Source: Rhodobacteraceae bacterium Alg231-30 (lineage in GTDB: Bacteria; Pseudomonadota; Alphaproteobacteria; Rhodobacterales; Rhodobacteraceae). From it: a stretch of 64,000 bases of DNA. The first letter of the stretch is position 1. The number at the start of each line of letters is the position of its first letter. Below are positions 42,912 to 51,425 of the stretch, in pieces. The stretch is from the NCBI GenBank assembly GCA_900143615.1, contig FREU01000003.1:484237-548236 (forward strand). Reading direction: 5' to 3'. A model generated the notes under the pieces. The model was not told where the DNA came from, did not search any database, and saw nothing but the letters and a program-made list of their open reading frames with translations. The position numbers and the translations under genes are program-made.

Positions 42912-43286
42912 CTAGGCATAACTCACCACCTCATATTCCACATCATCCGGCCCGTCGAAATAAAACCGGGTGCCTGGCTCATAGTCCCCGTGTGAATGCG
43001 GAGTATATCCCGCTGCGCGCACCTTTGCTTCAACTGCATCCAGATCAGCGACCACCACGCCCACATGGTTCATCCCCGCGACATGGTGATAGCGATGCGC
43101 CTCAGGTTTTAATTCCCACGCGGGAGTATACAGCGCCAGATAGCCGTCATCTGTGCCGACATGAACGGTAAAGCCGTCATCCTTGGCCGGCCCCTGCCAC
43201 CGCACATGCCAGCCAAACAGCTCACATAATATCGCGGCATGCGCCCGCGCATCGGGCACCGTCATATTCACATGTTCCAAACCCAT
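42912..43286 (-). CDS. VOC-family (glyoxalase/dioxygenase-like) protein
   Basis: 124 residues with two beta-alpha-beta-beta-beta units: GLEHVNMTVPDARAHAAILC and HHVAGMNHVGVVVADLDAVE, and a final RFYFDGPDDVEYEVVSY. Metal ligands likely His5, His in GMNHVG and Glu of YEVV. The reaction is unknown. It is divergent from soxR, and its promoter carries a SoxR box, so it probably belongs to a response to redox-active compounds, as do many SoxR targets outside enterobacteria. Confidence 0.85.
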   Translation of the reverse strand: MGLEHVNMTVPDARAHAAILCELFGWHVRWQGPAKDDGFTVHVGTDDGYLALYTPAWELKPEAHRYHHVAGMNHVGVVVADLDAVEAKVRAAGYTPHSHGDYEPGTRFYFDGPDDVEYEVVSYA

Positions 43287-43322
43287 CGCTAAATTCCTTG
43301 TCCTTGATCACTCGATGCATTC

Positions 43323-43353
43323 AAGGTAATTCTTCAAGTTCACTTTAAGGCAA
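43323..43353 (-). promoter_or_regulatory. SoxR box inside a 19-bp-spacer promoter (for the VOC gene)
   Basis: CTTCAAGTTCACTTTAAG at 43332-43349 matches the SoxR consensus CCTCAAGTTAACTTGAGG at 14 of 18 positions. On the minus strand it lies between TTGCCT (-35, 43353-43348) and TACCTT (-10, 43328-43323), which are 19 bases apart, the overlong spacing that MerR-family activators untwist. It also lies 17 bases before the soxR ATG, so SoxR may limit its own expression. Confidence 0.75.
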
Positions 43354-43366
43354 CATATTTTTATCT

Positions 43367-43852
43367 ATGAAAATCAATGCTCCAAAAACAATTCGTCTGC
43401 GCCCTTCCGGCCTGACCATTAGCCAAATCGCGGATCGCACCGGTTTGGCACCCTCGGCCATTCGCTACTATGAAACCCAAGAGCTGGTCTTTCCCCATCG
43501 CAGCGACACCGGACAGCGCCGCTATGAGCGCGCCGATATCCGTCGCCTGTCGTTTGTGATGATTGCTCAAAACCTTGGCTTTTCCATCGCTCAAATTCGC
43601 GCGGCTCTGGCGGGGTTGCCGGAGAACCGCACCCCGACCAAAGCAGATTGGGAAAAGCTCTCAGCCCAGTTTCGCGCCGATCTGGACGCCCGCATCACCC
43701 AGATGCAGGCACTGCGCGATAAGCTGGACGGATGCATCGGCTGTGGGTGCCTGAGCTTGCAAACCTGCAAGCTTTACAATCCCGAAGACCGCATCAAATC
43801 TCGCGGCCAAGGCCCGCGTTATTTGCTCGGAGACACGCCACAGACGCCCTAA
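43367..43852 (+). CDS. soxR: Redox-sensitive regulator SoxR
   Basis: 161 residues. MerR-type winged helix: LTISQIADRTGLAPSAIRYY, ETQELVFPHRSDTGQRRYER. Dimer helix, then the [2Fe-2S] cluster motif CIGCGCLSLQTC (CX2CXCX5C) near residues 123-134. It is activated by oxidation of the cluster by redox-cycling compounds. The likely target is the divergent VOC gene across a SoxR box. No soxS is present, as usual outside enterobacteria. Confidence 0.95.
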   Translation: MKINAPKTIRLRPSGLTISQIADRTGLAPSAIRYYETQELVFPHRSDTGQRRYERADIRRLSFVMIAQNLGFSIAQIRAALAGLPENRTPTKADWEKLSAQFRADLDARITQMQALRDKLDGCIGCGCLSLQTCKLYNPEDRIKSRGQGPRYLLGDTPQTP

Positions 43853-44532
43853 ATCCACCCTGCATAATCGCTGACCAACAGATGGCGCGGCGCTTCGTCC
43901 TCTTCGATTTTTGCAAAGCGTCCGATTGGTTCACGAAAGATATTGTCGGTCTCGTCATCGTTCACGGTGGACACTTCGCCAACCAGAACGTCGCCACCCT
44001 CGCCCCAAAACGCGTGCCAATCACCGGGTTTCAACGTCACGCTTTCACCGGGCGCCAGCCTTAGCTTCTCACCGGGCGTGAAATCCCGCATAATCCCGTC
44101 GCACATCACACGTCCACCACGGTCCCCGTCAAAACCACCCTGTTCATCACAGCCAAACAATTCGACCACCAAAGTGGCCCCACCGCGGTTGATAATGTCC
44201 TCGGCCTTGATCACATGGGTATGCATAGGGCTGAGCTGGTCCTGCTTTGAAATCAGCAGCTTTTCAGCATAACACATGCCACCGCCGCGCTGCAGATCGC
44301 TCAACAGGCCATTGCGCAAGGTAAACAGGAACAGCCCCATCTCATCAAAGCGGCCCGCGCCATAGTCGGTGATATCCCAACCGCAACGGGCGTCGATCAC
44401 ATGACGCGCATCATCCTTGCGCGCTGCAAATTCCTCAGGTGTCCAATAGGCGAACGGCGGCAAAACAAAGCCATAGTGCCGGATCATCTCATCTGCTGCG
44501 CCCAGAATTTCATTGATACGGCTACGCTTCAT
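43849..44532 (-). CDS. D-lyxose/D-mannose isomerase family protein
   Basis: 227 residues from the ATG at 44532, overlapping the hydrolase stop by four bases. It matches the D-lyxose ketol-isomerase cupin family: FVLPPFAYWTPEEFAARKDD near the N-terminus, metal His in LSPMHTHVIKAEDIINRGGA, and the later His in LKPGDWHAFWGEGGDV. These enzymes convert D-lyxose to D-xylulose and also D-mannose to D-fructose. Behind a glycosylglycerate-type hydrolase, the second activity makes sense: released mannose becomes fructose. It is convergent with soxR, with stops overlapping by four bases. Confidence 0.88.
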   Translation of the reverse strand: MKRSRINEILGAADEMIRHYGFVLPPFAYWTPEEFAARKDDARHVIDARCGWDITDYGAGRFDEMGLFLFTLRNGLLSDLQRGGGMCYAEKLLISKQDQLSPMHTHVIKAEDIINRGGATLVVELFGCDEQGGFDGDRGGRVMCDGIMRDFTPGEKLRLAPGESVTLKPGDWHAFWGEGGDVLVGEVSTVNDDETDNIFREPIGRFAKIEEDEAPRHLLVSDYAGWI

Positions 44533-45806
44533 GCCGCAGGCCTTCCTTTTTGCAAAAACTCCAGCACCATCGCCGCAGTCCAAGTGAATTCGCGCCCCCC
44601 ACAGGGCTCGCCCGTCTTGGGATCGTAATACTCTGCAAATCCGCTTTGACCAATCAGTTTCAGGCTGGTGTCGACAATGCGCTGCGCCACGCCCTCATGA
44701 CCCGCGGCACTGAGACCGTCCGCAATCATGTAGTTTACAATCAACCACGCAGGCCCGCGCCAATAGCGCAGCCCATCGTACCGCGCATCTTGTGGATCAT
44801 GGCTGGGCACAAGAAAAGTCACCTTATCCGCAATCGCCTCGATCCGCTTGGCAATCGCCTTGGCCCGCGCGGGGTCCACCGGCGCAAACACTGCCAACAA
44901 CCCACCGACGGATGCACTATCAATCAATGAACCTGTCACACGATCCAGACACAGGTACTGCTGATGGGTCTCGCTCCACAACCGCTCCATCGCCGCCAAT
45001 CCATGCGCGGCGCGTGCTCTCTCATGTGTGGCCAGCTCATGCATACCAAACTGGCCCGCCAAATCCGCCAGATCCATCGCCGAGCGCAGCAAGATACCAT
45101 TAAAGCCCGGATCCACCACCCGAAACGGCGAGGCATCATGCAGCAGGCTATTGTCCCAGCCCAGATCGCGAAAACACTGCACCAGCCAGATATAGCGCTG
45201 ATACTGCTCCTGCGTGGGGCGGTGATCGGGATTGGCATGTTGCGTGTCACGACGCTGAAACTCGCCCACACCTTCGGTTGGCACACGCTCAAAGACTTCA
45301 TCCCAATCAATCGAATTATCCCGACCGGATTCCCACGGATGAATGATTGCCACCAATCCTTCGCCGTCTGGATCGCGATTGGCATAGAACCAATCATGCC
45401 AGCGCGAAATCAGCGGCAGCAAGGCTTTGGCGCGCTGCTGTGCTTGGTCGCGATCCTTTGCGCGATCCACCAAACGACGCACCGCAAACCCCGCCACGGC
45501 GGGTTGCGTGATGCCCGATGTCGGCACAGCCCGCCCCGTCTGCCAGACATCTGGCCCCGGATAGTAGCCATCATCCTCTTTGTGGAAAATGATGTGCGGC
45601 ACCATGCCATCGTCCCATTGATGGGCAAACAGCGTTTCAATCTCGGTCCATGCACGGGCCTCGTCAAAATGCGATTGCCCCAAAGCCGATAGCGCACTGT
45701 CCCAGTTCCACTGAAACGGATACAGCCCATGCGTGGGCACTGTGTAGTTGCCCAAATCATTGATCTTCAGGATTTCGACCGCGTGGTCCCGAATGTGATC
45801 CAACAT
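44529..45806 (-). CDS. GH63-type glycosylglycerate (mannosylglycerate) hydrolase
   Basis: About 425 residues; the ATG at 45806 has GGGGGA upstream (45818 also possible). It is an (alpha/alpha)6 barrel: THGLYPFQWNWDSALSALGQ (substrate entrance), PGPDVWQTGRAVPTSGITQP, then IIHPWESGRDNSIDWDE with the likely acid Asp near residue 165. The likely base Glu is in CGGREFTWTAAMVLEF near 410. This is the GH63 branch of mannosylglycerate and glucosylglycerate hydrolases. No signal peptide, so it acts on imported substrate. Genes for an isomerase and an ABC importer flank it. Which glycoside is used cannot be read directly. Confidence 0.82.
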   Translation of the reverse strand: MLDHIRDHAVEILKINDLGNYTVPTHGLYPFQWNWDSALSALGQSHFDEARAWTEIETLFAHQWDDGMVPHIIFHKEDDGYYPGPDVWQTGRAVPTSGITQPAVAGFAVRRLVDRAKDRDQAQQRAKALLPLISRWHDWFYANRDPDGEGLVAIIHPWESGRDNSIDWDEVFERVPTEGVGEFQRRDTQHANPDHRPTQEQYQRYIWLVQCFRDLGWDNSLLHDASPFRVVDPGFNGILLRSAMDLADLAGQFGMHELATHERARAAHGLAAMERLWSETHQQYLCLDRVTGSLIDSASVGGLLAVFAPVDPARAKAIAKRIEAIADKVTFLVPSHDPQDARYDGLRYWRGPAWLIVNYMIADGLSAAGHEGVAQRIVDTSLKLIGQSGFAEYYDPKTGEPCGGREFTWTAAMVLEFLQKGRPAA

Positions 45807-45821
45807 ATTTTCCCCCATGGC

Positions 45822-46862
45822 CTAGGCCACTGCTTTTTGTGTGTCAGGATCAAACCACCGCACCCGATCTGCGAGCGGAGCAAAGGTTAGGGTCTCCCCC
45901 GGTTTGACCACCAGATCGCTGTCCAGAACGGCGCGGAATTGATGGCCCTCTACGGCGCAAGTTACCAACAGATGCGCGCCCAAAGGTTCCACCACTTTGG
46001 CCACCGCCGTTAGCCCGCTGTCGGCAATTTTCAAATCCTCAGGACGTATCGCAAATTCCAGAGCCTTGTTGGCGCTGGGCCCGTCCATCATTTGGCCCGC
46101 AACCGACCACTGCCCCCCCTTGACTGGTGTCGCGGGCAGGAAATTCATCGGCGGATTACCAATAAAGCTGGCCACAAACCGCTCGGCCGGATTGCGGTAA
46201 ACCTCCACAGGCGTTGCCGCCTGCACAATGCGCCCCTCGTGCATCACCGAAATCCGGTCGGCAAGGCTCATCGCCTCGACTTGGTCATGGGTCACATAAA
46301 TCGCCGTCGTATTGCTCTCAGCCAACACACCTTTTAGCTCGGCGCGCATCTCAAGGCGCAACAAAGCATCCAGATTTGACAGAGGCTCATCCATCAGGAT
46401 CACATCCGGTTCCATCGCCAAGGCGCGCGCCACAGCGACCCGTTGCCTCTGACCACCTGACAACTCGCCAGAATAGCGCCCCGTGAGCTGTTCGATATGC
46501 ATCAACTCGGCGGTGCGCTCTACTCGGCGCGTCACCTCATCGTTGGGCATCTTTTGCATGCGCAATCCAAAGCCGATGTTTTCAAACACCGTCAGATGCG
46601 GAAACACCGCATAGTTTTGAAACACCATCGCGATCCCGCGATCTTTGGGCGGCAGATGATCGATGCGGCGCCCTCCGATCCAGACTTCACCTTCACTGGG
46701 CGTTTCCAGCCCCGCGATGATGCGCAGCAACGTGGATTTCCCACAGCCCGACGCCCCGAGTAACACCATGAATTCCTGATCAGAAATGGTGAGGTCGATG
46801 TTGTGCAACGCCTGATAGGTTCCAAAGCGTTTGGCGATGTTTTTGATCTGTATTTCAGCCAT
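45822..46862 (-). CDS. Sugar ABC transporter ATP-binding protein (MalK/UgpC type)
   Basis: 346 residues. Walker A VLLGASGCGKSTLLRIIAGL, Q loop in AMVFQNYAVFPHLTV, signature LSGGQRQRVAVARALAMEPD, Walker B VILMDEPLSNLDALLR, His switch in YVTHDQVEAMSLA. A TOBE domain follows from about residue 235 (NPAERFVASFIGNPPMNFLP), as in MalK/UgpC/MsmK proteins. It powers the two permeases encoded upstream in the operon, and lies directly before the hydrolase gene. Confidence 0.93.
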   Translation of the reverse strand: MAEIQIKNIAKRFGTYQALHNIDLTISDQEFMVLLGASGCGKSTLLRIIAGLETPSEGEVWIGGRRIDHLPPKDRGIAMVFQNYAVFPHLTVFENIGFGLRMQKMPNDEVTRRVERTAELMHIEQLTGRYSGELSGGQRQRVAVARALAMEPDVILMDEPLSNLDALLRLEMRAELKGVLAESNTTAIYVTHDQVEAMSLADRISVMHEGRIVQAATPVEVYRNPAERFVASFIGNPPMNFLPATPVKGGQWSVAGQMMDGPSANKALEFAIRPEDLKIADSGLTAVAKVVEPLGAHLLVTCAVEGHQFRAVLDSDLVVKPGETLTFAPLADRVRWFDPDTQKAVA

Positions 46863-46886
46863 TTTTTCGTCCTTTCCCGCCCCGCC

Positions 46887-47726
46887 TTAGCGGTTGGCGA
46901 TGCCCCACATGGCAAAGAGATATTTGCGCACGGCAAAGATAAAGATCAGCGCAGGCACCACGAGGATAAAGCCCCCCGCAAATTTCAGGTGCAGCGGAGA
47001 TGTATCGAGATTTTGCAACAAGAACGCCGTCAACGTGCGGTTCTCAATTGTCAGAACGGCGGCGGCAAACACCTCGTTCCACGAAATCACAAAAGCAAAG
47101 ATCGCGCTGGCGGTGATACCCGGCAAGATCAGAGGGAAAACCACCTTTGTAAACGCTGTCAATCGGGTACAGCCCAGCGTCCACGCGGCCTCTTCCAATT
47201 CAATTGGAATGCCCGAGAACAGCGAGAATGTGATCAACACCGCGAAAGGAATGGCCAGGGTCGTGTGCACGAGTGCAAGACCAAACACCGTATCATCCAG
47301 TCCGGTACGGATAAACATTACCGCCAAGGGCAGAGCCAACAGAGGCAGCGGAAACGCACGCGTCAACAGGATCAGCAGGCGAAACAACCCTTTGCCCTTA
47401 AAGTCAAACCGCGACAGCGCGTACCCCGCAGGTGCGCCGATTGTGATCGACATCACCATTGTGATCGCCGCCACCAATATCGAATTCTTCAGCGCCACCA
47501 ACATGCCCTCAAAACCCGCAAAAAACGTCAAACTGCCCAGATCAAATTCCGGTACAAACCGCTTGGGAAAGGCATTCACCGCTTCCGGTGAGCTGAGCGT
47601 GTTGATCAGCAGAAAGTAGAGCGGCACCAGCACCCAGGCACATAGCAGGACCACCGCCGCAATATAGACGAACTTACCAGCCTTGCGGGGATCATCGGGG
47701 CCGGCATCAACTGTTGCTTCACTCAT
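46887..47726 (-). CDS. Sugar ABC transporter permease (MalG type)
   Basis: 279 residues, six spans. The EAA loop that contacts the ATPase reads IPIELEEAAWTLGCTRLTAF with the following PLILPGITASAIFAF. The N-terminus is short and cytoplasmic. The closing VPALIFIFAVRKYLF is typical of MalG/UgpE proteins. Its start overlaps the other permease stop by four bases. Confidence 0.92.
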   Translation of the reverse strand: MSEATVDAGPDDPRKAGKFVYIAAVVLLCAWVLVPLYFLLINTLSSPEAVNAFPKRFVPEFDLGSLTFFAGFEGMLVALKNSILVAAITMVMSITIGAPAGYALSRFDFKGKGLFRLLILLTRAFPLPLLALPLAVMFIRTGLDDTVFGLALVHTTLAIPFAVLITFSLFSGIPIELEEAAWTLGCTRLTAFTKVVFPLILPGITASAIFAFVISWNEVFAAAVLTIENRTLTAFLLQNLDTSPLHLKFAGGFILVVPALIFIFAVRKYLFAMWGIANR

Positions 47727-48568
47727 ATCGAAGCTCCTTTCGGAACGCGCAGGATGCGCAGGATCAGCAGGGTAAAGCCGATGGAGATAGCCAGAATAAT
47801 CAAGGCAATCGCCGCCGCCGCTCCACCGTTGAGCAGCTCAAACTGATAGGCATAGGTCTCGCCCATCAACACCGGGAACAATGTGCCGCCCAAGGCCGCC
47901 ACCACCGCAAAAATTTCAAACGCCAAGATCACCCGCAACACCAGCGCAGTTTGCAAACTGGGTCGCAACAGCGGCAGCGTGATGCGCCAGAATCGCTTCC
48001 ACGGGCTTGCGCCAAACACCTCGGCGGCCTCGTAGTATTCTTTGGGGATCAGGCCAATTCCGGCCACTAATATCACCAGCATAATCGCGGTTGCGCGCCA
48101 GATCTCGGCCAAAGCTATCGCCAAGAATACAACGCCCGGATGCTGGTAACTCAGAAAGCTCACCGGCTTGTCGATCACGCCCAGTCCACTCAGCATCGAG
48201 TTCAAAAAGCCCGACTGCTCAAAGATCGCCAACCAGATAATGCCCGCGGCCAGATCGGAAATCCCCAAGGGAATGGTCCAAACATAAAGCACCAGATCGC
48301 GCCCACGCCCCATCCCATTGACCATCGTCGCCATGAGCAACGCCAGCGCCAGCTGCACCGGCACGACAGCCGCAGCCAACAACAGCGTATTTTTGAACGA
48401 AATCGGAAATTTCCAATGGCTGGTCACGTCTTGAAAGTTCTCAAGTGTGAACCCAGCGCCCGTGCTAAAGGCCTGCTTGGAAACCAGAACAAACGGATAG
48501 AGGAAAAACAGGCAAAGAAACAACGTGACCGGTAAAATCAGCACATATGGCAATATGCGGGGGTTCAT
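47723..48568 (-). CDS. Sugar ABC transporter permease (MalF type)
   Basis: 281 residues from the ATG at 48568; a longer frame to 48718 would run into the upstream gene. Six spans. EAA loop: LIPKEYYEAAEVFGASPWKR then FWRITLPLLRPSLQTALVLR. The first span (LPYVLILPVTLFLCLFFLYP) is standard for MalF/UgpA. It forms the channel with the MalG-type partner. Confidence 0.92.
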   Translation of the reverse strand: MNPRILPYVLILPVTLFLCLFFLYPFVLVSKQAFSTGAGFTLENFQDVTSHWKFPISFKNTLLLAAAVVPVQLALALLMATMVNGMGRGRDLVLYVWTIPLGISDLAAGIIWLAIFEQSGFLNSMLSGLGVIDKPVSFLSYQHPGVVFLAIALAEIWRATAIMLVILVAGIGLIPKEYYEAAEVFGASPWKRFWRITLPLLRPSLQTALVLRVILAFEIFAVVAALGGTLFPVLMGETYAYQFELLNGGAAAAIALIILAISIGFTLLILRILRVPKGASI

Positions 48569-48702
48569 GGGGCGCCCTCCTGGGTTCAGACCATGTGTCA
48601 GGTTCGTATCTAAATGTCGGGAACATAGCACGGCATCTGCGCCGTGGGGCAACGGGCGGGCCAAGTTTGCGGCCCACCCGAAGGGGGAGTGAAACGTGTC
48701 GC

Positions 48703-49971
48703 TTATTCGACTGGGCAAGCCCCGTCAGAGGGTGCATCAGGCGCCCAGCACGGCGCACCTGTTTCATTCATTATCTCGGCCAATGCAACTTTTTGATCAT
48801 CCAGAACCGCACGGATCGGCTGACCGGCAAGTACGATACGCTCAAACGTGTCGACAAATACACGGTTAAAATCGCCGCCTTTGGCCCCCAGACCCGCAGG
48901 CAACAGCCCGGGGTTGGCATCAGGTGACGCGCTCATCTTGGCCACAGCACCACCGGCAGCTTGCACGGCTGGTGGCAGATCGTCAGGCAACGCCACATCC
49001 ACAACCGGGAAGAAGTTGGTGGCGCGCAGGGTCGCAATCTGAGTTTCTGGCGATAGCATATAGGCAACCAGCGCTTTAGACGCCTCCATATCCGGCGCAG
49101 TCCGTGGAATGCCAACACCGGCAATTACAGGCATGAACCCGCGCCCGGTTGGACCTGCTGGAGCTGGGAATGCTACAAAATCATCCGGGCGTTCATTGAA
49201 CGCATTTGCCAGACGCGATGTGTGATCAAACGCGATCCAGACTTCTTCTGACAACAGCTGTTCCTGCAGGAACGAAAAGTTGGTCGAGCCAGGGTTAGTC
49301 ACGGCCCATAATTCAAGGAAAGTCTCCCAAGCCGTAACGGCCGCGTCAGAGGCAAAGGTGCGCACAACGCCATCTGTGTAACTAGGATAGAGATAGCCTT
49401 GGAAGAAGCGATGCTTCAGACCTTTGGGTCCCGCTGGAAAGCCAAACTTGGCCTCGCCAGTAGCTTCCATCACATTGGCGGACCATTCGATCAACTGATC
49501 ATAGGTCAACGCATCAATGTCAGCTCCTTCAGGCAGATGCTCCAGCGCCTTTTTGTTGGCGGCCATAATATAACTGGCCTGCATCCACGGGATGTACTGC
49601 GCACTATCGGTGCCCAGCATCGCAAGATTGTTAAATGTCTCACTGGCCGATCCGACACCCATATCGCTCAGATCCACAAGATCATCGGGGTTCATCGCCG
49701 AAAAATCACCGTGCAGCGCGCCCAGCACACCAATGGTGCCGTCGCCCGCCTGCAATTCCGCGTTCAAACGCGTCAACCACGGCCCACCGTCGTTGGGCTG
49801 ATAGTCGACCGCATCGCCGTGGCCTGCCAGAACGTTTTCACGCATCGACTGCGCTTCTTCCACAGGCTTGGCTTGCGTGGACCAGAACAGAACGTCGGCC
49901 TGAGCAACGCTTGCGGCAACCAAAAGCGCAGCTCCCGAGGCAACTCCAGCCATCTTTGCTTTAATTCTCAT
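48703..49971 (-). CDS. Sugar ABC transporter substrate-binding protein
   Basis: 422 residues from the ATG at 49971 (GGAAGA upstream). Signal peptide residues 1-25 (VASGAALLVAASVAQA). SBP_bac_1 type: ADVLFWSTQAKPVEEAQSMR, PWLTRLNAELQAGDGTIGVL, then ASYIMAANKKALEHLPEGAD and WIAFDHTSRLANAFNERPDD. It captures the glycoside in the periplasm. The C-terminus has two Cys (PCWAPDAPSDGACPVE) able to form a disulfide. It is the first gene of the operon and carries the operator region upstream. Confidence 0.9.
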   Translation of the reverse strand: MRIKAKMAGVASGAALLVAASVAQADVLFWSTQAKPVEEAQSMRENVLAGHGDAVDYQPNDGGPWLTRLNAELQAGDGTIGVLGALHGDFSAMNPDDLVDLSDMGVGSASETFNNLAMLGTDSAQYIPWMQASYIMAANKKALEHLPEGADIDALTYDQLIEWSANVMEATGEAKFGFPAGPKGLKHRFFQGYLYPSYTDGVVRTFASDAAVTAWETFLELWAVTNPGSTNFSFLQEQLLSEEVWIAFDHTSRLANAFNERPDDFVAFPAPAGPTGRGFMPVIAGVGIPRTAPDMEASKALVAYMLSPETQIATLRATNFFPVVDVALPDDLPPAVQAAGGAVAKMSASPDANPGLLPAGLGAKGGDFNRVFVDTFERIVLAGQPIRAVLDDQKVALAEIMNETGAPCWAPDAPSDGACPVE

Positions 49972-50108
49972 GTCTTCCTCCCAGTGTTGAAGGGCAACTT
50001 TTCCCGCTACGCCTTCAGTGCAGAACTCGACCCTCCTCAGGTGCCGACCCCTCTCCCTTACCAACACAGCATCCGATGTTCGGGAATCGGTGTTGGGTTG
50101 CTCTAGTT

Positions 50109-50126
50109 TGGTTAAACGTTATACCA
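50109..50126. promoter_or_regulatory. LacI-type operator O1
   Basis: TGGTTAAACGTTATACCA is an 18-bp dyad with a central CG inside AACGTT, the usual form of LacI/GalR operators. It lies between the divergent regulator and transporter operon, directly downstream of a TTGACA (-35-like, minus strand, 50134-50129). Confidence 0.75.
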
Positions 50127-50216
50127 ATTGTCAACAATTTTGGAGAAATCGCACCTAGTAGAAAGAAAAATGCTTATTTTTTAAGTTGTTTTATTCGACA
50201 TAGATCGTCTATTCAT

Positions 50217-50234
50217 TGATAAAACGATTAACCA
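50217..50234. promoter_or_regulatory. LacI-type operator O2
   Basis: TGATAAAACGATTAACCA matches the reverse complement of O1 (TGGTATAACGTTTAACCA) at 15 of 18 positions and ends 11 bases before the regulator ATG. Its centre is 108 bases from that of O1. Confidence 0.7.
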
Positions 50235-50245
50235 AGGATTGCCGA

Positions 50246-51256
50246 ATGTCGACAAAACCCAAGCTTGAGACCGTCGCCAAGGCGGCTGGCGTGTCCACAG
50301 CAACGGCCAGTCAGGTCATGCGCGGCGCTGGGCGTATTTCGGAAAAGACCCGCAAGAAAGTTCTACAAGCAGCCAGTGAACTCAATTACGTACCCGACGG
50401 TCGCGCGGCCTCTATGCGCTCCGGTGAGAACCGCGAAATCGGGCTTGCCATCCAACAAATTGCCAACCCATTTAATGCCGAAGTGATCAGCGGTGTCTCG
50501 GACTTGCTAGATGCCGAAGGCTACCTTGTGTCTGTTTTGGACAGCGGCGATGATCCCGACCGCCAACGCCGCCAACTCGAAGCCTTCATTCGCAGCGCGC
50601 GCGGCGGGTTGCTCTGGGTGCCTGCCGAGGACACGCCTGCCGCCACCGTTGATCTGCTGCAAACCCACCACCTGCCCACCGTCACCTTTTTGCGTGAGGC
50701 AAACACGGATGCATTTGATCATGTCGGCATCCTAAACGCCCAAGCCACGACCACAGCCACCGACCACCTCGCAGCCCTTGGCCACCGCCATATCGCCTTT
50801 CTCGGCGGCACCGCCAATGTGGATGTGCGCAATCAGCGTATCAGCGGATATCGAGACGCCATGATCGCCCATAATCTTGCGCCCCCACTGGTTTGGGAGT
50901 CAGGTGATGATAAACTCTCAGGTCTGAATGTGACGCTTGAGAAACTCAAAGCGCATCCAGAAATCACAGGTATCGTGTGCAACGGCGATATGGTCGCCAT
51001 CGGAGCGTGCCTTGCGTTAATCCGAATGGGACTAATGCCAGGCAAAGATGTTTCTGTCATCGGTTTTGATGACGTTCAAGACGCCGCCGTCGCCACGCCG
51101 CCGCTGACCACCATGGCTGTATCGCCCTATCAATTGGGACGCCGTTTGGCGCGGGTGGCACTGGATCGTCTGCGCGATCCGGGCATGCCAGTGACCTCTT
51201 CACTTGTGCCTGCCAAGCTTGTTCAGCGCGACACCACGGGCCCCGCGCCCAACTGA
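50246..51256 (+). CDS. LacI-family regulator of the sugar uptake operon
   Basis: 336 residues from the ATG at 50246; a start at 50216 would overlap operator O2. HTH: ETVAKAAGVSTATASQVMRG, then hinge helix ELNYVPDGRAASMRSG. The ligand domain is periplasmic-binding-protein-like: IGLAIQQIANPFNAEVISGV, HIAFLGGTANVDVRNQRISG and VSVIGFDDVQDAAVATPPLT. The usual LacI DNA-binding residues are present in the recognition helix. It is divergent from the transporter operon with two matching operators between, so it probably represses that operon and itself until a breakdown product binds. Confidence 0.9.
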   Translation: MSTKPKLETVAKAAGVSTATASQVMRGAGRISEKTRKKVLQAASELNYVPDGRAASMRSGENREIGLAIQQIANPFNAEVISGVSDLLDAEGYLVSVLDSGDDPDRQRRQLEAFIRSARGGLLWVPAEDTPAATVDLLQTHHLPTVTFLREANTDAFDHVGILNAQATTTATDHLAALGHRHIAFLGGTANVDVRNQRISGYRDAMIAHNLAPPLVWESGDDKLSGLNVTLEKLKAHPEITGIVCNGDMVAIGACLALIRMGLMPGKDVSVIGFDDVQDAAVATPPLTTMAVSPYQLGRRLARVALDRLRDPGMPVTSSLVPAKLVQRDTTGPAPN

Positions 51257-51268
51257 TCCAACGCTGAA

Positions 51269-51320
51269 AATGACACCGTCGCATTACCGACGTGATACAG
51301 ACGTAATACAGACGTGACGT
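51269..51320. repeat. 11-bp tandem repeat, copy 1
   Basis: After AATGACAC come four 11-bp units: CGTCGCATTAC, CGACGTGATAC, AGACGTAATAC and AGACGTGACGT (51277-51320). A second array with the same left flank lies at 57351. It lies 20 bases past the regulator stop. Confidence 0.7.
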
Positions 51321-51425
51321 CATCGCGGGAATTCACAGTCTTGATGCCCTCGATCACAAGTTAACATTTGACGAATCTGCACCGCTCTGGCCCCCTATGC
51401 CATCGACTGAGGCAGGAGTGGAATA

